NCBI RefSeq assembly: GCF_009176975.1
Contig: NZ_WEZG01000001.1
Span: 714,559 to 778,558 of the forward strand
DNA length: 64,000 bases
Direction of reading: 5' to 3'
From: Aureimonas psammosilenae
GTDB lineage: Bacteria > Pseudomonadota > Alphaproteobacteria > Rhizobiales > Rhizobiaceae
The notes under the pieces are model-generated. The model was not told the origin of the DNA, made no database searches, and saw only the letters and a list, made by a program, of their open reading frames with translations. Positions 46,427 through 55,169 of this stretch are shown one piece after another. Position numbers and translations under genes: made by a program. Within the stretch, counting starts at the first letter, position 1. Every line of letters starts with the position of its first letter.

Positions 46427-47299
46427 ATGCGGTCTTTTTCGCTCGCCGTCGCTCTTCTTCTCTCGCCGATGGCGTCCGTTTGGGCAGAGGAAGCCGCCGC
46501 GCCCTCCCGCGTCGTCTCCATCGGCGGGGCGGTGACCGAAATCCTCTACGCGCTCGGGCAGGAAAGCCGCGTCGTCGGCGTCGACACCACCAGCCTGTTT
46601 CCGCCTGAGGCGCTCGGCCGGAAGCCCAATGTCGGCTACATGCGCGCCCTGTCCGCCGAGGGCGTCCTGTCCTTGTCGCCCGATCTCGTGCTGATGGACG
46701 AGGGGGCAGGGCCGAAGGAGGCGGTGGCGCTTCTGGATGCTTCGGGCGTCCGGGTGGAGCATGTGCCGACCGGCCATTCGGTCGCGGAATTGCATGAGAA
46801 GGTGGTGAAGGTCGCATCGGTTGTTGGCAATGCTGCAAAGGGCGAGGAGATGGCGAACCGCATCGACGGCGAGTTCGCGAGCCTTGCCGCCAGCCTTGGA
46901 CAAATCGAACGCAAGCGCCGCGTCCTTTTCATCCTGTCGCTGGTGGATGGCAGGCCGAACGCTGCCGGATCGGACACCGGCGCGGACGCGGTGATCCGAC
47001 TGGCGGGGGCTGAGAACGTCTTCGGCGACGTGAAGGGCTATAAGACGCTGTCCACGGAAGCGCTCGCTGCCTTGGCACCGGACGTCATCCTCCTCGTGAG
47101 CCGCGCCGGCCCGTCCAACGCGCCCGATCCGATGAGCGTGCCGGCGCTCGCCGCGACGCCCGCCGGGCAGTCCGGCGCGGTGATCCGCATGGATGCGGCC
47201 TATCTCCTCGGCTTCGGCCCCCGCACGCCGGCCGCCGTGCGTGATCTCGCCGCCAAGCTTTATCCCGAAAAGAACCTCCTGGCCGCCGGTGCCCGCTGA
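46427..47299 (+). CDS. hmuT: Haem ABC transporter periplasmic binding protein
   Basis: A 290-aa periplasmic protein. Signal peptide: MRSFSLAVALLLSPMASVWA. It has the class III fold: RVVSIGGAVTEILYALGQES, then SLFPPEALGRKPNVGYMRAL, which carries the family Tyr expected to coordinate haem, SLSPDLVLMDEGAGPKEAV, and a C-terminal lobe with GYKTLSTEALAALAPDVILL. It takes haem from the TonB-dependent receptor to HmuUV. The start at 46427 begins the signal peptide. Confidence 0.92.
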   Translation: MRSFSLAVALLLSPMASVWAEEAAAPSRVVSIGGAVTEILYALGQESRVVGVDTTSLFPPEALGRKPNVGYMRALSAEGVLSLSPDLVLMDEGAGPKEAVALLDASGVRVEHVPTGHSVAELHEKVVKVASVVGNAAKGEEMANRIDGEFASLAASLGQIERKRRVLFILSLVDGRPNAAGSDTGADAVIRLAGAENVFGDVKGYKTLSTEALAALAPDVILLVSRAGPSNAPDPMSVPALAATPAGQSGAVIRMDAAYLLGFGPRTPAAVRDLAAKLYPEKNLLAAGAR

Positions 47300-48356
47300 C
47301 TTCCCGGCAAGCGGCGACCGCAGCGGGCGGGCGCGGCTCGTCACGTTTCTGTTGGGTCTGGCGCTTCTTACCGTGACGGTGCTGGCGCTTGGAACGGGAC
47401 CCGCCATGCTGTCGCCGGCTAAAGTGGTTTCGGTCCTGTCCGATGGCCCATGGGCAGGCGATGCGCCTTTGGCCGAGCGGATGATCGTCTGGCAGATCCG
47501 CCTGCCGCGCGTTCTTCTCGGTCTTCTCGTCGGCGCAGCGCTCGCCAGCGTCGGGGCCATGATGCAGGGTCTTTTCCGCAATCCGCTCGCCGATCCCGGC
47601 CTTGTCGGCGTGTCGAGCGGGGCTGCCTTCGCGGCGGTCGCGGCGATCGTTCTGTCGGGCGGCGTTCTGGCACCGGTCGCGAGCGTCCTCGGGATCTATA
47701 CCTTACCCGTCTTCGCGTTTGCCGGCGGTCTTCTGGCGACGATCGTGATCTACCGCGTCGGCACGCGGGAAGGGCGCTCCTCCATGGCCTTGATGCTGCT
47801 CGCCGGCATCGCGCTCGGCGCCTTCGCGAGCGCCGGGACGGGGCTTCTGGTTTATCTCAGCGACGACAACCAGCTTCGCGACCTGACGTTCTGGAGCCTC
47901 GGCGGGCTCGGCGGCGCGAGCTGGACGAAGCTCGCGGCGGCGGCGCCCATGATGCTCGCCGCGCTTCTCGCCGCGCCGTTCCTGGCGCGCGGGTTAAACG
48001 GCGTCGTTCTCGGCGAAGCGGAAGCGTTCCATCTCGGCATCCGCGTTCAAGTGCTGAAGCGCTGCACCGTCGTCGTGGTGGCGCTCGCCACCGGCGCGGC
48101 GGTCGCGGTGTCGGGCGTCATCGGCTTCGTCGGCATCGTGGTGCCGCACTTGCTGCGGCTCGCCATCGGCCCCGATCACCGCTGGCTCCTGCCGGCATCC
48201 GCGCTTGGCGGCGGCGTTCTCCTGCTTCTGGCCGACATGGTCGCCCGTTTGATCGTCGCGCCCGCCGAACTTCCCATCGGCATCCTCACCGCCGCGCTCG
48301 GCGCGCCGGTCTTTCTTTGGATTCTCCTGCGCTCGCGAGGCCTCGGCAGTGACTGA
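47289..48356 (+). CDS. hmuU: Haem ABC transporter permease (FecCD family)
   Basis: A 355-aa inner-membrane permease with about ten helices. Family motifs are RLPRVLLGLLVGAALASVGA, MMQGLFRNPLADPGLVGVSS and GVIGFVGIVVPHLLRLAIGP, the last being the ATPase-contact loop. The GTG start at 47289 lies inside the end of hmuT (11-bp overlap). The stop overlaps hmuV. It forms the membrane channel of the haem importer. Confidence 0.93.
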   Translation: MPADFPASGDRSGRARLVTFLLGLALLTVTVLALGTGPAMLSPAKVVSVLSDGPWAGDAPLAERMIVWQIRLPRVLLGLLVGAALASVGAMMQGLFRNPLADPGLVGVSSGAAFAAVAAIVLSGGVLAPVASVLGIYTLPVFAFAGGLLATIVIYRVGTREGRSSMALMLLAGIALGAFASAGTGLLVYLSDDNQLRDLTFWSLGGLGGASWTKLAAAAPMMLAALLAAPFLARGLNGVVLGEAEAFHLGIRVQVLKRCTVVVVALATGAAVAVSGVIGFVGIVVPHLLRLAIGPDHRWLLPASALGGGVLLLLADMVARLIVAPAELPIGILTAALGAPVFLWILLRSRGLGSD

Positions 48357-49152
48357 CCGCGCGCCGCTCGTCGAACTTCAGGACGTCTCGGCCGGCTATC
48401 GCGGCCGGCGCGTCATCGACGGCGTTTCCCTTTCGCTTCGGGCGGGCGAGTTGACGGTGATCGTCGGGCCGAACGGGGCCGGCAAATCGACGCTTTTGAA
48501 GCTGATGACGGGGGAACTCGCGCCCGGCGCGGGCCGTGTGCTTCTCGGCAGGCAGGACATCGCGCATCTGTCGCCGGCCGCGCTGGCGCGCCGCCGGGCG
48601 GTTCTGCCGCAAAGCTCGGCGCTCGCCTTTCCCTTCACGGTGGCGGAAGTCGTGCGCCTCGGGCTGGAAGCCGGCGGGCGTCGTCACGATCCGAAAGCGG
48701 TGGCGCGCGCGCTGGCCCGCGTCGAGCTCGAAGGCTTCGCCGGCCGCTTCTACAACGAACTGTCGGGTGGCGAGCGCCAGCGTGTCCATCTCGCCCGCGT
48801 CCTGTGCCAGATCGGCGAACCGGTGGAAGCGGGCGAGCCGCGCCTCCTGTTCCTGGACGAGCCGGTGTCCTCGCTGGATCTGCGCCACCAGCTCGGTGTT
48901 CTCGCCATCGCGCGGGAGTTTGCGGAGAAAGGCGGCTGCGCCGTCGCCATCCTGCACGACCTCAACCTCGCGACTGCTTATGCCGACCGCCTGGTCGTTG
49001 TCGCAGGTGGGCGGATCGATGCGGACGGCACGCCGGCAACGGTCGTTCGCGACAACATGCTGCGCTCGGTCTTCGACGTGACGCTACGCGTCGGCGTCGT
49101 CCCGCCGGCCGGCGTGCCTTTTGTGCTGCCGCAGTCCGAACGGCGGGGTTGA
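48349..49152 (+). CDS. hmuV: Haem ABC transporter ATP-binding protein
   Basis: A 267-aa ABC ATPase. Walker A is VGPNGAGKSTLLKLM, the signature motif ELSGGERQRVHLARV, Walker B RLLFLDEPVSSLDLRHQ, and the switch His lies in AILHDLNLATAYADR. It powers HmuTU. The GTG start overlaps hmuU by 8 bp, so hmuTUV is one translationally coupled operon. No haem-degrading HmuS or hmuP gene lies next to it. Confidence 0.94.
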   Translation: MTDRAPLVELQDVSAGYRGRRVIDGVSLSLRAGELTVIVGPNGAGKSTLLKLMTGELAPGAGRVLLGRQDIAHLSPAALARRRAVLPQSSALAFPFTVAEVVRLGLEAGGRRHDPKAVARALARVELEGFAGRFYNELSGGERQRVHLARVLCQIGEPVEAGEPRLLFLDEPVSSLDLRHQLGVLAIAREFAEKGGCAVAILHDLNLATAYADRLVVVAGGRIDADGTPATVVRDNMLRSVFDVTLRVGVVPPAGVPFVLPQSERRG

Positions 49153-49257
49153 AGCGCGGTCCCGCCGCATTTCAATTGCGCCGAGCGCCTGCTACAGCCG
49201 ATCCGACCGGCACCCGTCGCCTTGTCCGACGACTTGTCCTTTCGAAGGTTCCGATAC

Positions 49258-49650
49258 GTGACTGCGACGCGCGCCCTTGGCTCGAAGAGATGGACGGCTG
49301 AACTCGCCGTCCTTCTGTTCGCCTTGCAGGGGCTGCTTCTCGCATTCGGCATCGGGGCTGAGGCCGCCCCCGTCGCGCTGGATCGCTTCGGCAACGTTCT
49401 TTGCCATTCCGAGGCGCACGATCCGTCACCGGCGGATCACGGCGGCCCGCACGGGGCGGGGAGGCTCGACTGCTGCAAGCTCGGCTGCCCGGCCGGCGCG
49501 GATCGATCCGCGGGAATGCCGCCGGAAGGCGTTCCGCTGTTCGTTGCCCCAGCGGTTGCGGAACGGCTCGCCTATCCTTTCGTTCGCATCGACGGGGTCG
49601 GGTTCGACTGGCCGGGCGCGTGGGCGCGTGCGCCGCCTCCGTCGGCCTGA
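49258..49650 (+). CDS. Small Cys/His-containing exported protein (DUF2946-like)
   Basis: A 130-aa protein. An N-terminal hydrophobic segment (AELAVLLFALQGLLLAFGIG) could be a signal peptide or anchor. It is followed by a probable metal-binding stretch: LCHSEAHDPSPADHGGPHGA, then DCCKLGCPAG. Similar small proteins (DUF2946) occur beside PCuAC/CopC genes, so copper handling is likely but unproven. The GTG at 49258 is chosen for its GAAGG ribosome-binding site; a TTG 36 bp upstream is in frame. Confidence 0.65.
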   Translation: MTATRALGSKRWTAELAVLLFALQGLLLAFGIGAEAAPVALDRFGNVLCHSEAHDPSPADHGGPHGAGRLDCCKLGCPAGADRSAGMPPEGVPLFVAPAVAERLAYPFVRIDGVGFDWPGAWARAPPPSA

Positions 49651-49758
49651 CGACGAGCCCATCCGTCGCCGGTGGATCGCACCGGCAAATCCAGCTTGAA
49701 GGAGGCATCGAGCAAGATGGCTGCGCGCCCGCTCGATCCTTCGCTTGGGAGTCATTCC

Positions 49759-50238
49759 ATGTCCGTTTTCACCCGCGCCGCCGCGGTTTTCGCCCTCAGC
49801 CTTCTCGCCTTCTCGCCGTCCGCCTTCGCCCACGAGTTCAAGGCCGGTTCGGTCGAGATCGGCCACCCCTGGAGCCGCGCGACGCCGCCCGGCGCCAAGG
49901 TCGGGGCCGGCTACCTGACCTTGAAGAACGAAGGCTCGACGCCCGATCGCCTCGTTTCCGCGACCTCTCCCGCTTCCGCGAAAGTGGAAGTGCATGAGAT
50001 GGCGGTGAAGGACGGGGTGATGACGATGCGCCCCGTCACCGGCGGCGTCGAAATCCCGCCCGGCCAGACGGTGGCCTTCAAGCCGAGCAGTTTCCACCTG
50101 ATGCTCACCGATCTGAAGGCTCCGCTGAAGACCGGCGACAAGGTTCCCCTCACGCTGATCTTCGAAAAGGGCGGCGCGGTGGAGGTCTACCTCCAGGTCG
50201 AGAAGATGACCGCCGCCGATTCCAAGGACGGCGAGTGA
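49759..50238 (+). CDS. pcuC: Periplasmic copper chaperone PCu(A)C
   Basis: A 159-aa protein. Signal peptide: MSVFTRAAAVFALSLLAFSP, cleaved near AFAHE. The DUF461/PCuAC domain has IGHPWSRATPPGAKVGAGYL and the copper ligands in VEVHEMAVKDGVMTMRPV and PSSFHLMLTDLKAPL (H-x-M type). It delivers Cu(I) to cytochrome oxidase Cu(A)/Cu(B) sites. Its stop overlaps the start of the CopC-CopD gene (GTGA). Confidence 0.92.
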   Translation: MSVFTRAAAVFALSLLAFSPSAFAHEFKAGSVEIGHPWSRATPPGAKVGAGYLTLKNEGSTPDRLVSATSPASAKVEVHEMAVKDGVMTMRPVTGGVEIPPGQTVAFKPSSFHLMLTDLKAPLKTGDKVPLTLIFEKGGAVEVYLQVEKMTAADSKDGE

Positions 50239-51890
50239 GGGTGCAGTCTCATGGATCAGGCATCCGGCGGCGTATCGCTGCCGGGTGCCAATCGGCGCGG
50301 GCCTTGGCAGCAGTCTTGGTCGCCGTGTTGGCGTTGCCGTTCCTGTGTCTCGGCCTTGCGACCGAGGCACGCGCCCATGCGACGCTGGTGTCCGCCGAGC
50401 CCGCCGACAACGAGGTGCTGCAAACTGCGCCGACACGCCTGACTTTACGCTTTTCCGAGCCGGTGAAGCTGATGAGCCTTTCGCTCGCCGCGCCGACCGG
50501 CGAAACCGTCGCCCTGAAGGGGGCCGAGGTCGACGGGACGGACGTGTCGGTCGCGGTGCCCGCGAACATGGCCGAGGGGACGCACGCGATCCGCTATCGC
50601 ATCGTCTCGGCCGACAGCCACCCGGTCGGCGGGTCGGTGCTGTTCTCGGTGGGTGCGCCGAGCGGCACGCCGGGGCGCGGCGATGCGCCCGACTGGCCGG
50701 TGGCGGCTTTGGTGTTTTCTTCCAAGCTCCTGCTTTACCTCGGCCTGTTTGTCGGGATCGGTGGCCTCGCTTATGGCGCCGCGATCCAGCCCTTCGAGTC
50801 TGCCGCACGCCGCGTCGTGCGGGTTTTTCTCGTTCTCGGCCTTGTCGCGGTGCCGGTCGCGCTCGCCGCGCAAGGGCTCGATGCGCTCGGCGCGTCCATC
50901 GGCGCCTTTTTCCAGCCGGATAGCTGGGCGGCGGGGGCCGAAACCTCCTTCGGCCGAACTCTCGGCATCGCGGCAGTGTCCTTTCTTCTCGGGCTCGCCG
51001 CGGCATTCCTGCCCGGCGGGCGCATCGGCACGGTGCTGGCGGGTCTCTCTTTTCTGGGCGCTGGCCTTTCGCTCGCCGCCTCCGGCCATGCCTCCGCCGC
51101 GCCGCCGCAATGGGCGACCCGGCCCGCCGTGTTTCTCCATACCCTCGCCATCGCCTTCTGGGTCGGCAGCCTCCTGCCGCTCGCGCTCGCCATCCAGGGC
51201 GGCCGCGAAGAGGGAAGGGCCGCGCTGAAGCGCTTTTCCGCCGCCATTCCCTTCGTTCTCCTGGCCCTCGTCGCGTCCGGGGTGTTGCTCGGCGTCGTGC
51301 AGGTGCGCGAGCCGGACGCGCTGTTCGACACGGCCTATGGCTGGGTGCTGGTGGCCAAGCTCGGTCTCGTGTCGCTGCTTCTGCTTCTGGCCGCCGCCAA
51401 CCGCTGGAGCCTGACGCCGGCCGTGGCGGGTGGGGCGGACCGGACGGTGCGCGAGCGCATGGTGGGCCTCATCGGCATGGAACTGGCGCTGGTGCTTCTG
51501 GTCCTCGCCGTCGTGGCCTTCTGGCGCTTTACGCCCCCGCCGCGCGCGCTTCAGGAAGCGGCGCGCCAGCCGGCTGTGGCTTATCTCGTCACCGGTCGGC
51601 TGGCGGCGGAAGTGACGCTTCGCCCGGGGCGCGCCGGCCCGGTGGAGGCGAGTGCCGCCTTGTCCACGATCGACTACGTGCCCATCGATCCCAAAGGCGT
51701 CACCTTTGTCTTCACCGATCCCGCCGGCCGGGTTCCGCCGGTTCGCCAAGCCGGCGTCAGGTCCGGCAACGGTCTCTGGCAGGCCAACGCGGCCTTGCCG
51801 GTGCCCGGCCGTTGGCAAGTCTGGCTGGAGGTCGGCGATAACCGGGTCGAACTCGAGAAGGTGGAAGGCACGATCGACGTGCGGCCCTGA
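50235..51890 (+). CDS. CopC-CopD fusion copper-uptake protein
   Basis: A 551-aa protein. After a signal peptide ending ARA, the mature chain begins HATLVSAEPADNEVLQTAP, the CopC domain with its N-terminal copper-binding His. A second His lies in RIVSADSHPVGGSVLF. From about residue 150 the CopD membrane domain has eight or so helices, including ATRPAVFLHTLAIAFWVGSL and YGWVLVAKLGLVSLLLL. A C-terminal periplasmic extension follows, with PRALQEAARQPAVAYLV and beta strands. CopCD imports copper. Together with PCuAC it likely feeds cuproenzyme assembly. Confidence 0.88.
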   Translation: MRVQSHGSGIRRRIAAGCQSARALAAVLVAVLALPFLCLGLATEARAHATLVSAEPADNEVLQTAPTRLTLRFSEPVKLMSLSLAAPTGETVALKGAEVDGTDVSVAVPANMAEGTHAIRYRIVSADSHPVGGSVLFSVGAPSGTPGRGDAPDWPVAALVFSSKLLLYLGLFVGIGGLAYGAAIQPFESAARRVVRVFLVLGLVAVPVALAAQGLDALGASIGAFFQPDSWAAGAETSFGRTLGIAAVSFLLGLAAAFLPGGRIGTVLAGLSFLGAGLSLAASGHASAAPPQWATRPAVFLHTLAIAFWVGSLLPLALAIQGGREEGRAALKRFSAAIPFVLLALVASGVLLGVVQVREPDALFDTAYGWVLVAKLGLVSLLLLLAAANRWSLTPAVAGGADRTVRERMVGLIGMELALVLLVLAVVAFWRFTPPPRALQEAARQPAVAYLVTGRLAAEVTLRPGRAGPVEASAALSTIDYVPIDPKGVTFVFTDPAGRVPPVRQAGVRSGNGLWQANAALPVPGRWQVWLEVGDNRVELEKVEGTIDVRP

Positions 51891-51899
51891 CCGGGCCGA

Positions 51900-52355
51900 T
51901 CAGATCACGCCCTGGTCGCGGCAGCTTCCGTAGATGTCGATGGGCTTGGCGTTGGCGTCCGCGAGACGGGACGGCGTGAAGCGGAGGCTGCCGAGAGAAT
52001 CGAACTTGGCAGACCCGTCGAAGAGCTTCATGCCGGTTTCGCGCGTGTCCGGCCGGCGCACGCTGACCAAGCCGCAGATCGCAAGATCACCATCGCGCTT
52101 GCGGCGCGCCGAAACCGGACCGAATTCCAATGTGCGCCCATCGGTGAAGGCGGCGGAGAACTGCGACTTGACCGCGGCGAGGTCCTGCGGCGTTAGGCGA
52201 TAGGGTTCGGTGGAAGTGTCCGTGTTCGCCACGCCGTAGCGGAAGATTTCGAGCTTGGGCAGCGTCATGCCCGACAGGTCGATGCTCGGCACGCGTGGGC
52301 CGCACGCGGCCAGCGTCGAAGCGCAAAGGATAAGGGAGGCTGTGCGGCGCTGCAT
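51900..52355 (-). CDS. Small lipoprotein of unknown function
   Basis: A 151-aa protein. The signal MQRRTASLILCASTLAAC ends in lipobox LAAC. The mature part (IDLSGMTLPKLEIFRYGVAN, YRLTPQDLAAVKSQFSAAFT and ICGLVSVRRPDTRETGMKLF) is not from a family I recognise, although an intact signal and codon use support a real gene. A longer open frame upstream is not part of it. It is convergent with the copper operon, 9 bp from its stop. Confidence 0.72.
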   Translation of the reverse strand: MQRRTASLILCASTLAACGPRVPSIDLSGMTLPKLEIFRYGVANTDTSTEPYRLTPQDLAAVKSQFSAAFTDGRTLEFGPVSARRKRDGDLAICGLVSVRRPDTRETGMKLFDGSAKFDSLGSLRFTPSRLADANAKPIDIYGSCRDQGVI

Positions 52356-52464
52356 GGCCCCATTTCCATCGTGGTTTGGCCACGAAAGTAAAGAAGCGGG
52401 CGTCGCGTTCCGGACAAGATGGATAAACCAGCGACGCATGCCGTGATGGAAGGGCGATGAGGCG

Positions 52465-53292
52465 ATGGGTGAAATGCGAACCGTGGACAACCCGGACGAC
52501 CCCGCGCTGGAGCCGTTTCGCGACATCCGCGAGCGCGATCTGGTGCGCTCCGGGGGCTTCATCGCGGAAGGAACGGTGGTGGCGCGCGGGTTGATATCCT
52601 CGCCCTTTTTTCGCCCGACGGCCCTTCTCACCCTGCGCAGTCGCTTGTCTGGTATCGCCGACATCGTGGAGCGGATGCCATCGGACGCACCGGTTCTCGT
52701 CACCGACAATGCCGTTCTCGACCGGATCGCGGGCTTTGCCGTTCATCGCGGCGTTCTGGCGCATGGCGTCGCGCGCGAGGCGACCGAGCCCCTGTCTCTC
52801 ACCGATCGCTTGGCGGGTATCGCGGCGAAGGGTGGAACGGTGGTGGTCGCGGTCGGGATCGCCAATCACGACAATATCGGCGCGATCTTCCGCAACGCCG
52901 CGGCTTTCGGTGCGGACCTCGTTCTTCTGGACGCCCAATGCTGCGATCCGCTTTATCGCAAGGCGCTTCGCGTGTCCGTCGGGGCGGTGCTTCAGGTGCC
53001 GTTCGTGCGTTTAGCCCCGGCCCAAGCGCTCGATGCGTTGCGCGCCGCTGGCTTTCGAACCTTCGCCCTGTCGCCGCAAGGCGATCCCGATCTTTCGCGT
53101 CTGGAACGGCTGGGGCCGGCGGCGCTGTTCCTCGGCACGGAAGGGGAGGGGCTTCCCTCCGATCTGATGGCATGCATGGAAGGCGTTCGGATCGACATGG
53201 TGCCGGGCTTCGACAGCCTGAACGTCGCGACCAGCGCGGCGATCGCGCTGCAGCGGATTTATTCGGCCCGGCGCGGCGCCTCGCCCGCCTGA
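52465..53292 (+). CDS. SpoU-family RNA 2'-O-methyltransferase
   Basis: A 275-aa SPOUT methyltransferase. An N-terminal substrate-binding domain leads into the knot fold. Motif 1 is GIANHDNIGAIFRNAAAFGA, with the catalytic Asn and Arg. Motif 2 is ALFLGTEGEGLP. Motif 3 is VPGFDSLNVATSAAIALQ. TrmH/RlmB-like enzymes methylate tRNA or 23S rRNA; the target here cannot be read. The 3' end overlaps the convergent coiled-coil gene by 34 bp. Confidence 0.9.
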   Translation: MGEMRTVDNPDDPALEPFRDIRERDLVRSGGFIAEGTVVARGLISSPFFRPTALLTLRSRLSGIADIVERMPSDAPVLVTDNAVLDRIAGFAVHRGVLAHGVAREATEPLSLTDRLAGIAAKGGTVVVAVGIANHDNIGAIFRNAAAFGADLVLLDAQCCDPLYRKALRVSVGAVLQVPFVRLAPAQALDALRAAGFRTFALSPQGDPDLSRLERLGPAALFLGTEGEGLPSDLMACMEGVRIDMVPGFDSLNVATSAAIALQRIYSARRGASPA

Positions 53293-54269
53293 GCCATCTC
53301 GTCGGCGAGCCGGCGCACCCGCTCCGCGAGGCTGACGCCGTTTGCCGGTGCCTCGCCGATGTCGTCTCGGCCAAGGATTTCGGCAAGCGCGGAGGTTTCG
53401 CCTTCGCGCGTCGCGACCGCGAGGATCGCATGGGCGGCGATCTCGGACAGGCGCTCAGTGGGATCACCGCCTTGCGCGCCGGGAAGGCCGAGTTCCGGCC
53501 GGGGTCGGTCGAGGAGTTCGCGAAGCGAAGCAGCGGGCTGGGTCGGTATGGCTTGGCGCTCGGCCGCCGGCGACGCCGGTCGCGCTCCGGTCGCCATGCC
53601 GGGCATCGCGCCGGCCTTCATGGGCTGACGCGGCTTGGCTGCTGTCGGAGCTTTTTCGGCTTCGGCGCGCAGGAGGCGGATCAGCGTGTCTTTCTCGACG
53701 CTCGCCCGTTCCAGGGAGCGCAGGGTGTCGGTCAAGCGCTCCGTGCGCGCTTCGGCCGCCACCAGCTCGATCTTGCGCTCTTCGGCCAGATCCGAGACCT
53801 CGCGGAAGCGCTGGGCGAGGGCTTCGAGCTCCTCGGCGTTCAGCCAACCGTCGCGCTGCGCCTCGTCCAGGGAACTGTTCAGGATGCGTTCCTTGTCCTC
53901 GAAGGCCGAGAAGGTCTGGCGCAGCTTGTCGCGCTCGCGTCCATAGGCTTCGATCTCGCCTTCGAGTTCGCGCTTGGCGCGGGAAAGATCGGCGATCTCG
54001 CCATGGGCGCGGCCGAGATCGGACAAGGCACCCGCGACGCGCTCGCGCATCTCGCCGACATCGATCTCCGCGCGCCGGACCTTCATCGCGGCCTCGGCGC
54101 GCACCATGTCGAACTCGGCGCGGATCTCGTTCGCGCTTGCCGGCAGCGTCGCCATGTATTCGCGCCGGGCGAAGCTTTGCGCCTTTCGCCAGAGAATGGG
54201 CGCGACGAGAAGCGCCAGAAGCGCGGCGACGGCGAAACCGAGAAGGAAGACGAGGGCGTTCGCGATCAT
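53259..54269 (-). CDS. Membrane-anchored coiled-coil protein
   Basis: A 336-aa protein with one N-terminal membrane helix (MIANALVFLLGFAVAALLAL), a region with RREYMATLPASANEIRAEFD, then a long coiled coil at about residues 60-200 (ELEGEIEAYGRERDKLRQTF). After a Pro/Ala linker, the C-terminus is helical (GVSLAERVRRLADEM). Comparable proteins occur in Hyphomicrobiales, but I know no assigned function. The membrane anchor plus coiled coil suggests a structural or envelope role. Confidence 0.75.
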   Translation of the reverse strand: MIANALVFLLGFAVAALLALLVAPILWRKAQSFARREYMATLPASANEIRAEFDMVRAEAAMKVRRAEIDVGEMRERVAGALSDLGRAHGEIADLSRAKRELEGEIEAYGRERDKLRQTFSAFEDKERILNSSLDEAQRDGWLNAEELEALAQRFREVSDLAEERKIELVAAEARTERLTDTLRSLERASVEKDTLIRLLRAEAEKAPTAAKPRQPMKAGAMPGMATGARPASPAAERQAIPTQPAASLRELLDRPRPELGLPGAQGGDPTERLSEIAAHAILAVATREGETSALAEILGRDDIGEAPANGVSLAERVRRLADEMAQAGEAPRRAE

Positions 54270-54312
54270 GATCCTGAGGCGATAGCACGGGCAGCGGACG
54301 GCGCAAACGAAA

Positions 54313-54343
54313 ACGGCCGCCGGATGATCTTCCGCGCGGCCGT
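54313..54343 (-). terminator. Terminator after eipA
   Basis: Stem ACGGCCG/CGGCCGT with inner pairing CGGA/TCCG. Read on the minus strand it is followed by TTTTCGTTT, 23 bp past the eipA stop. Confidence 0.75.
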
Positions 54344-54366
54344 CGGGATTTCGGATAGGCGTTGGA

Positions 54367-54951
54367 TCAGAAGGGGTTCCAGGTCGGCGAAGGGGTGAGC
54401 TTCAGGTAACCCAGATTGATGCCGAGCCGGGCGCCGAGGCCGGTCTTCACTGGCACGAGCACGATGTTGTCGCGCTGGAGCACGGTCATGCCGACGCCGC
54501 CCACGAGATAGGCGCTGCCCGTCACGCCGCCATAGCGCCCGTAGACGCCCTCCACGGAAGGCAGGTCGTAGACGAGCATCATCGTGCGCGCGCCGTCGCC
54601 GCCGATATCGAAGCCGAGCGAAGGGCCCTGCCAGAAGATGCGGTGGTCGCCGGCATTCTTGGTGAAGAGCGTGCCCTCGCCGAAGCGAAGGCCCCCGAAA
54701 ATCGCGCCGGCCCCTTCCTCGCCGAGGATGTAGCCGTTCGGCAGGCCGTAGCGCTCGAAAGCCTTCTCGATGACGCTGGCGATGCCGCCGGAGGCGGCGC
54801 CGAAGAAGCGATGCCCTTCGTTGACGATCTCGCCGATCGTATAGCCGTTCTGACCTTGGGCTTTCGCCGGCAGGCCGAGCGACAGAAGAAGCGCGGCGAA
54901 CAGCATGATGCGCCCCATGGGGCGGGCGAGGATACGGCGCAGGATAGTCAT
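54367..54951 (-). CDS. eipA: Envelope integrity protein EipA (DUF1134)
   Basis: A 194-aa periplasmic protein. Signal peptide near residues 12-31 (MGRIMLFAALLLSLGLPAKA). The DUF1134 barrel has GYTIGEIVNEGHRFFGAASG, NGYILGEEGAGAIFGGLRFG, SLGFDIGGDGARTMMLVYDL and VTGSAYLVGGVGMTVLQRDN. In Brucella abortus EipA supports cell-envelope integrity, and its gene is next to chpT and ctrA, exactly as here. It diverges from chpT over about 218 bp. Confidence 0.93.
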   Translation of the reverse strand: MTILRRILARPMGRIMLFAALLLSLGLPAKAQGQNGYTIGEIVNEGHRFFGAASGGIASVIEKAFERYGLPNGYILGEEGAGAIFGGLRFGEGTLFTKNAGDHRIFWQGPSLGFDIGGDGARTMMLVYDLPSVEGVYGRYGGVTGSAYLVGGVGMTVLQRDNIVLVPVKTGLGARLGINLGYLKLTPSPTWNPF

Positions 54952-55169
54952 GCGGTCATTCCTTCACGAATTTGGCCGGCGCCGAATCGGGATGCGCCCG
55001 ATCCTGCGGCCGAACCGCAACATTCGCTGTATTTGATCATGCCATGGTTGCCGAAAGCCTAACGCAGCCGGCATTGCGATGGTCGGCACATGGTTGACGG
55101 CCAACCTCGTGCGAATCATTCTCCCGGCACCTGCCGCCCGCACGCGACGCCCGAACGGAACAAGGATCC

